From NCBI GenBank assembly GCA_009930155.1, contig RZYX01000011.1, positions 1 through 37,485 of the forward strand: a stretch of DNA of 37,485 bases. The letters run 5' to 3'. Shown here piece by piece: positions 1 to 7,451 of this stretch; within the stretch, counting starts at the first letter, position 1, and every line of letters begins with the position of its first letter. The stretch is from Clostridia bacterium (GTDB lineage: Bacteria; Bacillota_A; Clostridia; Oscillospirales; Acutalibacteraceae). Under the pieces are notes generated by a model. That model did no database searches and had not been told where the DNA came from. It saw nothing but the letters and a program-made list of their open reading frames with translations. The translations under genes and the position numbers were made by a program.

Positions 1-144
1 AATTGATAACGAACCTTGCGGATCACTGTCAACCAGCAGTACCTTTTTGCCCTCCTGTGCTAAACCTATACCTAAATTGGCACAAGTCGTTGTTTTGCCT
101 ACGCCGCCCTTTTGGTTGGCGATGGCTATTATTTTTGCGTTCAA
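1..144 (-). CDS. ParA/Soj-family partition ATPase, N-terminal fragment
   Basis: Only the first 48 codons are inside the window; the gene runs off the left edge. The reading frame on the minus strand starts at a TTG (142-144) placed 6 bases after a GGAGGA ribosome binding site (151-156). The protein shows the deviant Walker A motif of ParA/MinD ATPases (KGGVGKTT at about residues 12-19) and the A' motif VDSDPQG. ParA proteins bind nonspecific DNA as ATP dimers and work with ParB to segregate replicons. The opening ([19 protein letters not shown], an IANQKGG type) resembles ParA proteins of clostridial integrative conjugative elements as much as chromosomal Soj, so I read it as possible element backbone. 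That assignment is inference; the family is certain. Confidence 0.9.
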   Translation of the reverse strand, partial: MNAKIIAIANQKGGVGKTTTCANLGIGLAQEGKKVLLVDSDPQGSLSI

Positions 145-171
145 TTTTGTTCCTCCTTTCGATTTTGGGTA

Positions 172-200
172 CAAAAAAACCGCTTACTTTTCAGCAAGCG
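172..200 (-). terminator. Intrinsic terminator upstream of parA, end of the ABC-3C operon
   Basis: On the minus strand a hairpin with CGCTT/AAGCG ends (181-200) is followed directly by GTTTTTTTG. It lies 125 bases downstream of the last gene of the minus-strand operon (stop at 325) and just before the parA ribosome binding site. It probably ends that operon and insulates parA. Confidence 0.65.
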
Positions 201-324
201 ATTTAGTGCTTTGGCTATAAAAAACCTTCCTTTTTTCTTAGAATAGTTTTCTATTGTGAATTTTAGTAGTCTATGTCTTTATATTTAAAGCTACTTAATA
301 ATAGAAACTTTCTTAAGCAGCTAA

Positions 325-2364
325 TTACTCGTAGTCGTATTTAATTTTGCGCATTAGTTTAAATGCCTTATGAGGTACATTTATTAATTTATAGGAATTC
401 TTTTCAAGATTATTGATAACTGCTTTGGTATCACTATCTTTTAATGTAATTCCTATAATCACCTGACTATTACCTTCCATGCTTAAAATGTTCTTGAAAA
501 ACGCTTCCATATCTGCAATGATTGTACTCTGTTGATCTGGCTCATCAAATATCAATACAGAAGGATGATTTCCATCCAATTTAATAGAAACTTGTAATAA
601 TGCCATTGTAAATGCCCATATAACACGAATGTTATCACTTGCAGAAGAATCAAACTTTATGTCAAATCCTTCGAAAATTGGTAAATATGATTCCATCGAA
701 ATTGTAATGGCATCTAAGCTAGGTATACTTTTATATCCATATAACTGCAAGTTTTTTATAAAAGTATTTCGCAATAATTGAAGTTTCTTTTTATCTGTTT
801 CTGAAAACTTCTCCTTAGGCAATTTTTTTTGATTTTCTAATAATTCTTTCCATTGCGCTGACAAATCTTTAAATACCTCAATTTTAAGGGCTAACTCATT
901 CTGAAGACTTAATAGATTATCAATTTGTTTTTCAATTGTTATCTTTTTATATACTATAGTCTCTGAGTATTCTTCATTTGTTGTATAAATATCACTTCTA
1001 ATGGATTGTGCTAACCGGCGAAGAGTGAATAGTCTACTTTCAAGATTTTCAATATCTTTTTTTAATGTATCTTTCTTTTGCTTGTGGCTTGAAAGCGCAA
1101 ATTTAAGCATTTCTTGCTGTGCTTCCAAATGCCTTATGTTTTCGTCAATACTCATAACAGGAATTTCACCCGCTAAAGGCAATAGAGAATCTTCAATATG
1201 TTGATGGCAAATAGGACATATATCTTTAGAAGTATCACAAGAAATATCTGATCCTAGTTTTCTTAATCTTGCTGCATCTTTGTTATTACTTAAATCAGTT
1301 GCTACAGTTTCCAAATTCTCAGTAATAACTTTGATGCTTCCACCTTCACGCAACAACTGTTGTTTGTATGTAATCAAAAGATTCTCCATTTCAGAACTTG
1401 CAGTTTCAGTTTCTTCTAATTCAATCTGGAGAGCATCAAAATTGTCAACTACTCTGGGCTTTAATTTTTTCAAATCTACCAATTGTTTTTCTAGTTTACT
1501 AATCGTATCAGCAATTGGATCTTGATTTTTTATTATCGCAATACGAGATAATTCATTATCTTTCAAAATTCTAGGGTTAGCAGGAAGGTTTATTATTGTA
1601 CAAGTCTCTCTATTCACAGCAGCAAGTAATTCATTAACGCAACTTTTCCATTTGTTATTAATAACGGATTCTTTAAGTTTCAATTCATCACGGATTTTAT
1701 CGTTTTCCAAAGTATCTAATTTCAAAACAAATTCTATCACTCTCTTTTTGGATTCTTTAATGCCTAGTATAGGCATTCCAGAAAACAAAGCAGACCATCC
1801 ATGTTTCTGTTCAATAAACATACCTGAAAAAATTAATTGTAAATATAATTTTCTTTGAGCATCATCAGCACTTGTAACCAACGGTAATTCTAAGAAGAGA
1901 AATTTTTCTAAAAAGTTATGAAAACCTTTTTCATTTACGGCCGAGTTAGGAAAATGGACATACATGTCAGTGGACAATGTTTTCGAATTTGAAATTGTAT
2001 CCATCTCACTGTAGAATACCGTAATCATTCGACTGTCACGATTTTGCATTACTGCCGTTCTATAAAGTGTTACTATTTCTTTACCATTTGATATTTCTAA
2101 GAACACGGCAGAATCTAGCACTGACCATGATTTTGTTCCATCTTCAATTGTTGTTTTAAATACGGATGTAAGTACTTTTTCACCTTTGCCGCCTATTATT
2201 TCTTCTAATCCTAAACAGTAATATATCGCAGCTAAAATCGAACTTTTGCCACAAGTGTTATCTTCACTGGCAAGAAAATTAATTCCATTTTGAAAGGACT
2301 CGTCCACTCCATATACACCGTTTGCGGTAGTAATTTCTATTTTAACCCTATTAATTCTCAGCAT
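325..2364 (-). CDS. ABC-3C system ATPase (Rad50/SMC-like ABC ATPase)
   Basis: A 679-residue SMC/Rad50-type ATPase. Visible features are an N-terminal Walker A (SEDNTCGKSS, residues 33-42, K40) followed by the AIYYCLGLE stretch typical of ABC-three-component ATPases, a central coiled coil (about 280-540), a CPIC pair at 383-386 that could form a zinc hook at the coil tip, and a C-terminal Walker B with D-loop (VLIFDEPDQQST, 603-614). The signature region before Walker B (SSASDNIRVIWAF) is atypical. The start is fixed by GGAGG 7 bases upstream of the ATG, and the gene overlaps the preceding middle-component gene by 14 bases, so translation is probably coupled. In ABC-3C systems the ATPase is thought to sense or load on nucleic acid and license the effector. 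Family membership is from motif pattern and gene order; the role here is inferred. Confidence 0.8.
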   Translation of the reverse strand: MLRINRVKIEITTANGVYGVDESFQNGINFLASEDNTCGKSSILAAIYYCLGLEEIIGGKGEKVLTSVFKTTIEDGTKSWSVLDSAVFLEISNGKEIVTLYRTAVMQNRDSRMITVFYSEMDTISNSKTLSTDMYVHFPNSAVNEKGFHNFLEKFLFLELPLVTSADDAQRKLYLQLIFSGMFIEQKHGWSALFSGMPILGIKESKKRVIEFVLKLDTLENDKIRDELKLKESVINNKWKSCVNELLAAVNRETCTIINLPANPRILKDNELSRIAIIKNQDPIADTISKLEKQLVDLKKLKPRVVDNFDALQIELEETETASSEMENLLITYKQQLLREGGSIKVITENLETVATDLSNNKDAARLRKLGSDISCDTSKDICPICHQHIEDSLLPLAGEIPVMSIDENIRHLEAQQEMLKFALSSHKQKKDTLKKDIENLESRLFTLRRLAQSIRSDIYTTNEEYSETIVYKKITIEKQIDNLLSLQNELALKIEVFKDLSAQWKELLENQKKLPKEKFSETDKKKLQLLRNTFIKNLQLYGYKSIPSLDAITISMESYLPIFEGFDIKFDSSASDNIRVIWAFTMALLQVSIKLDGNHPSVLIFDEPDQQSTIIADMEAFFKNILSMEGNSQVIIGITLKDSDTKAVINNLEKNSYKLINVPHKAFKLMRKIKYDYE

Positions 2365-2833
2365 GTGTATACCTCCAAAGAACCATAATGTTTTTTATTT
2401 TTTCTTCAGTAAGTTTTATTGATAATTCCGACAAAAACATTTTTTCAGTTCTCATTAATTCATCATCAGCTTTAATTAAATCTACAAAGTCTTTACCCTT
2501 AACGGAAAGTTTAAATTTCCCATCTTTTTGTTGAGCAACTAATCCATCTGACATAGCGAACAACATAGCACGATTAACAGCTGGATCAAAACGGATAATC
2601 GGAATTTCTACGAGTTTATCGTTTGAAAAATCAAGTAATTGCTTCTTTTCTTTTTGAGTACACATTGCAATAGAAATCATATTGAGCTTGATTAAAGAAC
2701 AACCTCCACGACAACAAAGCGATATAATCAATAACAATTGTGAAATCTTATAACTTATCCTGTAATTATATGGAACTGCTTCAGGTTTAGCGTCAAATTC
2801 AATTTCATTAGATAATATATAGTTGTTTGCCAT
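2351..2833 (-). CDS. ABC-3C system middle-component-like protein
   Basis: A 160-residue protein between the effector and ATPase genes. I place the start at the ATG 2831-2833 (MANNYILSNE), 3 bases after an AGGGGGTGAT ribosome binding site; a longer frame to 2878 would run into the upstream gene without a site of its own. The N-terminal half looks helical, with a segment rich in Ile, Leu and Cys (ISQLLLIISLCCRGGCS) that resembles a helix packing core more than a membrane anchor. The C-terminal half (about 85-125) has a winged-helix-like pattern ending in QKDGKFKLSVKGKDFV. Size and position match the middle component of ABC-three-component systems, thought to bridge ATPase and effector. It starts 4 bases after the effector stop and overlaps the ATPase start by 14 bases. 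I cannot say which of the named middle-component families it belongs to. Confidence 0.65.
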   Translation of the reverse strand: MANNYILSNEIEFDAKPEAVPYNYRISYKISQLLLIISLCCRGGCSLIKLNMISIAMCTQKEKKQLLDFSNDKLVEIPIIRFDPAVNRAMLFAMSDGLVAQQKDGKFKLSVKGKDFVDLIKADDELMRTEKMFLSELSIKLTEEKIKNIMVLWRYTHAEN

Positions 2834-2837
2834 AACA

Positions 2838-3803
2838 TCACCCCCTGAACTGCATTGAGCAATCAGCCAACCATCCACTAATTAAATCAAACTTCAACTC
2901 CATAATGGAGGCCATATTCAAGTATGAAAACTCAGTTGCTAATTTAGATTCAAAATCATCAAGAATTTTGTTAAATAGCTGGCTATTTATAGAACTATTG
3001 GTGTTCATCTTAGTTTGTAGCTCCACTTGCCGCTTATATTGCTGCTCCAATGCAAAAATATCTTCATAAACCTCAGCGTATGAAACTCTTAAAGTATTCA
3101 TAATGTCCATTCCCTTAATGTATGACTGTATGTACAAATTTACAACCTCATTAAATTGCTCTATATTTGTTTCGTCAATATTGCCCATAACAGCTTTTAC
3201 TTTTCTTTTTATATTGTTAACCTTATCAGAATCACATTTTTCCCAATCAGGTATCCCTGTATGTTGGATTGCAAAGTTCAGTTTAACATCCGTCAGCGTT
3301 GTCCTTATTAAACGGGTGATTTCAACACGATAGTTTTCCGTTGTTTTTATTAATATCACAAATTTTTCATCTATATAATCATATTCAGTTGGACTTTTCT
3401 TTTTTAATGCTAAAACTTCTTTTCGTTTTGATTCTGCATGTTCAATGATTCTCGAATCTTTATAATAGGGGACTACAAAATGCCATTCATGTATTTGGGG
3501 AATCCCCATTTTAGTAAAGCGCTTCTTATAGTCAACCGAAACAAGCTTTGCTATATCGGTTGTCATTTTATCTCTCATGTGTTTATACAACTCATCATCT
3601 GAATAGTCCCGTTCTGGACAATAGCACTGATTTACAATACCAGTTTGGGTAAAGCCTTCAATCCCGGCATCACCTTTATAAACAGCTGGAATTTCTGTAA
3701 AATGCTCATTTTCATAGCGCATGCGATAACATGAGTTGCAAAGATTTTCCCAAGAATCACCATCTAACGGCCCCTCAATGAATTTTAATATTCCATTGTT
3801 CAT
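2838..3803 (-). CDS. ABC-3C system effector with PD-(D/E)XK-like N-terminal domain
   Basis: A 321-residue protein. The N-terminal 90 residues look like a restriction-endonuclease fold: an early Glu (WENLC, E19), then KGDAGIEGF (D45) and a strand ending VNQCYCPE (Q59), which parallels the GDGGIDG...QxK pattern of Mrr-type nucleases. The canonical Lys is not at the expected place, so the site is either divergent or inactive. The remaining 230 residues are mostly helical (about 200-321), matching the helical C-terminal part shared by ABC-3C effectors. The start follows AGGAGG with 9 bases of spacing and overlaps the preceding small gene in an ATGA (3800-3803). The likely role is to cleave nucleic acid when released by the ATPase and middle component. 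Nuclease activity is inferred, not shown. Confidence 0.65.
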   Translation of the reverse strand: MNNGILKFIEGPLDGDSWENLCNSCYRMRYENEHFTEIPAVYKGDAGIEGFTQTGIVNQCYCPERDYSDDELYKHMRDKMTTDIAKLVSVDYKKRFTKMGIPQIHEWHFVVPYYKDSRIIEHAESKRKEVLALKKKSPTEYDYIDEKFVILIKTTENYRVEITRLIRTTLTDVKLNFAIQHTGIPDWEKCDSDKVNNIKRKVKAVMGNIDETNIEQFNEVVNLYIQSYIKGMDIMNTLRVSYAEVYEDIFALEQQYKRQVELQTKMNTNSSINSQLFNKILDDFESKLATEFSYLNMASIMELKFDLISGWLADCSMQFRG

Positions 3804-4012
3804 AAAGTAACACCTCCTAGAACTTTAATCGATATGCTGCTTTCTCTAAGATTCGGATAAGAAGTTATAAAATTCATATCAACAAAAAATTCCACATCTT
3901 CATTTATATATTTTACCTTGGCAAGATTGAATGCTTGTATCAGATTTATTATTTGAATTGGTCTATCAATAAAATAATTTGTATTATTTGAGAGAATATC
4001 TAATACAGACAT
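3800..4012 (-). CDS. Small protein of unknown function in ABC-3C operon
   Basis: A 70-residue protein that I do not recognise. It is predicted soluble, with no signal peptide or membrane segment: an N-terminal helix (VLDILSN), an Ile/Leu-rich middle (IIQ-type helix around 18-32) and a C-terminal half that looks like beta strands (VEFFVDMNFI, ISIKVLGG). The start is well supported by AAAGGAGG 8 bases upstream. It ends in a 4-base ATGA overlap with the effector gene and begins 15 bases after the DUF1413-like gene, so it is certainly co-transcribed. Candidate roles include an extra middle component, an inhibitor of the effector or a specificity factor; the sequence alone does not decide. Confidence 0.6.
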   Translation of the reverse strand: MSVLDILSNNTNYFIDRPIQIINLIQAFNLAKVKYINEDVEFFVDMNFITSYPNLRESSISIKVLGGVTL

Positions 4013-4027
4013 GCAATAAGCCTCCTT

Positions 4028-4261
4028 TCATTTTTTCAAATACTTTTGTTGACCTGAAGAAGTCTTTTCAATATCAATTACATTTATATCAAAACTCTTA
4101 ATAAAATTGAGAAATAAAGTACCTAGTAACAATCTATCACTACGAGAAATCCGGTTCCATTCATAGCCTTTAAACAAATCACGTACTAGAAAAACTTCAC
4201 CAGATTTAAGATACACTAATTCACTTTTGGCAATTTCCAGAAACTCATTTACAGCAGACAC
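4028..4261 (-). CDS. DUF1413-like small protein, first gene of ABC-3C operon
   Basis: A 77-residue protein starting at GTG (4259-4261), 6 bases after GGGAGG. The core LKSGEVFLVRDLFKGYEW followed by NRISRSDRLLLGTLFLNF matches the pattern of DUF1413 proteins (a Gly-Glu-x-Phe strand, LF-x-G-Y/H-x-W, an Arg-rich turn and an RLxLGxLF helix). DUF1413 proteins are short, of unknown biochemistry, and often found on plasmids and conjugative elements of Firmicutes. Being first in the operon it would be made in similar amounts to the effector, and could act as a regulator or restraint. The family match is from memory of the pattern; the function is unknown. Confidence 0.65.
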   Translation of the reverse strand: MSAVNEFLEIAKSELVYLKSGEVFLVRDLFKGYEWNRISRSDRLLLGTLFLNFIKSFDINVIDIEKTSSGQQKYLKK

Positions 4262-4441
4262 TATATACCTCCCAATTAAAATAACATTATAAATAAGATT
4301 ATGAATAACATTATTACGATAATTGTATATCTTTTACATTATTCTTTCAACATAAAAACATTATTTTCGATATATACTTGCTAAATATTCAACATAAAAC
4401 GAATAATTCAAATATATAATATCTAAAATTTTTTCTAAATT
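4262..4441 (-). promoter_or_regulatory. AT-rich promoter region of the ABC-3C operon with repeated motifs
   Basis: The roughly 250 bases upstream of the GTG at 4261 hold no gene. On the minus strand a TATAAT (4286-4291) lies 24 bases before the start codon but lacks a good -35 box. TTCAACATAAAA occurs twice (4346-4357 and 4388-4399), and an AACATTATT...CGATA motif occurs twice (about 4307 and 4357). Such spaced direct repeats suggest regulator binding. Confidence 0.4.
4346..4399. repeat. Direct repeat TTCAACATAAAA, period 42
   Basis: Two exact copies of TTCAACATAAAA start at 4346 and 4388, 42 bases apart (four helical turns), upstream of the minus-strand ABC-3C operon. In DNA this AT-rich a chance match of 12 is not negligible, but the spacing in phase with the helix and the position make an operator plausible. 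Confidence 0.4.
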
Positions 4442-4509
4442 GCCGAACAAAGGTTAGCATTCCTGATTAAAATGGCAATATCATTACTTATGTCTTCCAA
4501 ATTTAATTT

Positions 4510-4556
4510 TAAAAAATACAAAAGCTGCAACTCATTAACAACAAGAATGCAGCTTT
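4510..4556 (-). terminator. Intrinsic terminator of rlmCD
   Basis: AAAGCTGCA (4521-4529) pairs with TGCAGCTTT (4548-4556). Read on the minus strand the hairpin is followed by TGTATTTTTT. It sits just downstream of the rlmCD stop at 4567 and also separates that gene from the ABC-3C promoter region. Confidence 0.8.
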
Positions 4557-4566
4557 ACTCTTTTAC

Positions 4567-6243
4567 TTATATAACTTCAAAATACTTCAAGGCATCCTTA
4601 ATTGCTTCTACCTTCTCAGATGTTGGATGTTTTCTTGGATTTTTCAATTCTTCTACTGCATTTGGAGCATCAAACATTGGTAATCCCAAATCTCTTTTCA
4701 CTTCTGCAATATAAGCTGTGTGCACTTTGAATCCGTACTTGCTTTCTACATACTCTTGTATCATTTTATAGGTTACTTTTTCGCTTGATCTATAATCCCC
4801 AGCTTTTTCAGCAATCTTGCCCACAGGTATTTTACCATCACCCTCACCAAACTCCACATTTACGTTGATATGTGTGTCCGCATTTTTGTGGGAAAGGAGT
4901 ACAACCGTCTCAACATGGGCGGTTCTTGGGAACATATCAACAGGGGTAACCTGCTGTACTTTGTATTCGGATTTTTCAAATAGTTCGCAGTCTCTTGCGA
5001 GTGTTGCGGGGTCGCAAGAAATATAAACAATGCGTTTTGGCTGTAGCTCAACAATGGTTGAGATAAGTTCAGGAGTTAGGCCCTTTCTAGGAGGGTCGAC
5101 AAGCACAACGCTTGGTCGCTCACCGTCTTCTTTTAGCTGCTTTGCTGCATCAGCTGCATCTCCACATATAAAAATTGCGTTCTCAATGCCGTTTAGCGCT
5201 GCATTTATTTTTGCGTCTTGCACTGCTTGTTCGATAATTTCAACACCTACAAGCTTTTTAACTTTGCTTGCCATAGAAATTCCGATTGTGCCTGTGCCAC
5301 AATAAAGGTCAAGCAAAACATCACTACTGTCAAGCTGAGCATATTCCTGTGCTTTTTCATAAAGATTTTGTGCTTGAGAGGCGTTAACTTGATAAAATGA
5401 TAAAGCAGAAATTCTGAATTTGCAGCCACAAAGAATGTCGGTAATATAATCTTGTCCCCAAATCAATTTGCTTTTTTGGCCAAGAACAACATTGGTGTCA
5501 CTCTTGTTAATGTTTATTAAAAATCCTTTAAGCTTTGGTAGAGCATAGCTAAGATCTTTTGCAAGACTTTCTGCATTTGGTAGCTCTTTTCCATTAATTA
5601 CAGCGCAGGCAAGTATCTCACCTGTTGCATCTGCTTTTCGCAGATAAATGTGACGCAAAAGTCCAGAGTTTTCCTTTTCATTATATATAGAGATATTATT
5701 TTTGCTTATAAAATCATCAAATATTTGTAGTGCTGTTGTGAACTCTTGCGGTTGGAGCTTGCATTCACGACAGTTTACAATTCTGTGGCTGTTTGGTGCA
5801 AAAAAACCTATTTTAAGTTCACCGTCAAAACCAACGGGATATTGTGCTTTGTTTCTATAAGCATCAATATTTTTGGCAGGGATTATAGGTTGTGGTATAA
5901 TGTCTATATGTCCAATACGTAAAAGGGCATCTTCAACTTGCTTGTGTTTTATTTTAAGCTCTGCACCATAGGTTATATGCCTATATACACAGCCACCACA
6001 TTGCGAAAAAGCAGGGCAATCAGGCTCGTGTCTGTTAGCAGATGGAATAAGAATTTCACGAATTATGGCGATAGCGTATTTCTTTTTTGCCTTTATTATG
6101 TGTGCTATAATGGTGTCGCCTACCGTAGTGTTGGCAACAAATATAGCAAATCCATCAATATGCCCAACGCCCCATCCTTGTGTGGTGATTCCATCGATGT
6201 ATAATTTTACTTCTTGGTTCTTCTGAATCGACAATATATTCAC
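4567..6243 (-). CDS. rlmCD: 23S rRNA (uracil-5-)-methyltransferase RlmCD/RumA with C-terminal extension
   Basis: SAM-dependent enzyme that makes 5-methyluridine in 23S rRNA. It has a TRAM domain (about 5-65), [4Fe-4S] ligands C76, C82, C85 and probably C158 or C161, the SAM loop LDLYCGTGTIG (311-321), the DPP motif (383-385) and the catalytic Cys in SCDP (C410). Most relatives stop soon after the HVETVVLL motif (444-451). Here the protein continues for about 107 residues (452-558) with a charged helical domain ending in KHPTSEKVEAIKDALKYF. That tail may derive from an element inserted at the 3' end of the gene. The start is unsettled: the GTG at 6243 touches the AGGAAG site, while a TTG at 6234 has 8-base spacing and is probably the true start. 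Confidence 0.92.
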   Translation of the reverse strand: MNILSIQKNQEVKLYIDGITTQGWGVGHIDGFAIFVANTTVGDTIIAHIIKAKKKYAIAIIREILIPSANRHEPDCPAFSQCGGCVYRHITYGAELKIKHKQVEDALLRIGHIDIIPQPIIPAKNIDAYRNKAQYPVGFDGELKIGFFAPNSHRIVNCRECKLQPQEFTTALQIFDDFISKNNISIYNEKENSGLLRHIYLRKADATGEILACAVINGKELPNAESLAKDLSYALPKLKGFLININKSDTNVVLGQKSKLIWGQDYITDILCGCKFRISALSFYQVNASQAQNLYEKAQEYAQLDSSDVLLDLYCGTGTIGISMASKVKKLVGVEIIEQAVQDAKINAALNGIENAIFICGDAADAAKQLKEDGERPSVVLVDPPRKGLTPELISTIVELQPKRIVYISCDPATLARDCELFEKSEYKVQQVTPVDMFPRTAHVETVVLLSHKNADTHINVNVEFGEGDGKIPVGKIAEKAGDYRSSEKVTYKMIQEYVESKYGFKVHTAYIAEVKRDLGLPMFDAPNAVEELKNPRKHPTSEKVEAIKDALKYFEVI

Positions 6244-6341
6244 TTCCTAGACAAAATATAATAAAAAACATATGGTTAATAACAAAGCTTGTACTACTTT
6301 TTTAGATATATTGATACTTTATTTTTAAACGTTATTGCTAT

Positions 6342-6370
6342 ATAATATAAGCTACTTATATTAAAAGCAA
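6342..6370 (-). promoter_or_regulatory. Probable promoter of rlmCD
   Basis: On the minus strand TTGCTT (6365-6370) and TATTAT (6342-6347) are separated by 17 bases, about 100 bases upstream of the rlmCD start. The motifs are fair matches to sigma-A boxes in a very AT-rich divergent intergenic region. Confidence 0.45.
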
Positions 6371-6440
6371 ATACAAGAGAATTATACTTTATATTAACTT
6401 TTATCGCAATAGAATATTAAATTGGTTATGGAGAATGCAC

Positions 6441-7451
6441 ATGAAATATAGTATAGCACCATCAGCGTGGGCTAATGCCTTTGCAGTACCATCACAGGTG
6501 GTGGACAAACATATTAAAATAGCGAGCGGGCAACAGCTAAAGGTTCTTTTGTGGCTTATTCGGCATAGTGCAGATGAGTTTGACATAGACGAACTTGCAA
6601 ATGGCGTTGGAATGTCTGTTGGCGAAGTGCATGACAATATGCAGTATTGGGTTGAAAAAAGTTTGGTGGCAAAGGACGATGTAGTAAATCAGGCTAAAGA
6701 AAAGCCAAATGAAGAAGTGCAAAAGATTGAGCCTAAAGTTGAGCCACCAAAAGCACAGCTTCTATCTTTGCCAGACATTACACCAACCCATGATCAAGTA
6801 GCAACAAGAGTACTTGAATGCCCTGAACTTAAACATCTATATATTGAAGCTCAGGCAAGGCTTGGAAAAACAATTGGATATGACACACAAGCAAAGCTTT
6901 TGATGATACATGACCATTATGGTTTGCCTGTGGAAGTTATACTTACAATTATTGAATATGCTGCTTTAAAGGGCAAGCCTTCAATGGCATACATATCAAA
7001 AATAAGCAAGGACTGGGGCGAGCGTGAAATAGATACGCTTGAAAAGGCAGATGAACAACTTAAAAAGTTGTGTAACGAGGAAAAATGCTGGAAAGATTTT
7101 TGTGACATGTTTAGCGTTGATCCGCCTAGGTATACAACAAAGCGAAGTGAGTATTTGAAAGACTGGAATATTCATCTTGGATTTTCACTCGAAATGATTT
7201 ATCTTGCATATGAGGAAACGCTTAACAATATTAACAAAGTTAATTTTTCATACACAGATTCAATACTACAAAATTGGAGTACACAGAACATTAAAACACC
7301 TGTAGATTTGGCGGGCGCAAAAAATGAACGCTCAAAACAATATGAGGGTAAAAAGCAGAGTGTTGCAAGCGAAGGTGCATCCTATGATTGGGACAAGTAT
7401 AGGGAGAAAGCTAGGGGGCCGCTTGAGTATAAGAGGAGGAATGGCGTATGA
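6441..7451 (+). CDS. DnaD-domain replication initiation protein
   Basis: A 336-residue DnaD/DnaB-like primosome protein. The N-terminal region (about 25-75) is a winged helix (LKVLLWLIRHSADEFDIDEL), then an acidic linker (85-115), then two DnaD-type C-terminal helical domains (about 120-205 and 215-285); the second ends near YTDSILQNWSTQNIKT, in the region of the YxxxIxxxW signature of this family. Such proteins bind DNA and remodel it while recruiting the helicase loader. An ATG at 6435 sits on the GGAGA, whereas the ATG at 6441 has 7-base spacing, so I start there. Its stop overlaps the next gene in ATGA (7448-7451), which encodes the loader ATPase, supporting a joint replication role. Confidence 0.85.
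   Translation: MKYSIAPSAWANAFAVPSQVVDKHIKIASGQQLKVLLWLIRHSADEFDIDELANGVGMSVGEVHDNMQYWVEKSLVAKDDVVNQAKEKPNEEVQKIEPKVEPPKAQLLSLPDITPTHDQVATRVLECPELKHLYIEAQARLGKTIGYDTQAKLLMIHDHYGLPVEVILTIIEYAALKGKPSMAYISKISKDWGEREIDTLEKADEQLKKLCNEEKCWKDFCDMFSVDPPRYTTKRSEYLKDWNIHLGFSLEMIYLAYEETLNNINKVNFSYTDSILQNWSTQNIKTPVDLAGAKNERSKQYEGKKQSVASEGASYDWDKYREKARGPLEYKRRNGV

Noticed and set aside
3..206. Plus-strand 67-residue open frame at the left edge
   Set aside because: It is antisense to the clear ParA N terminus and has no ribosome binding site.
2834..2878. Longer N terminus for the middle-component gene starting at 2878
   Set aside because: It would lie inside the effector gene with no site of its own; the ATG at 2833 has AGGGGGTGAT directly upstream.
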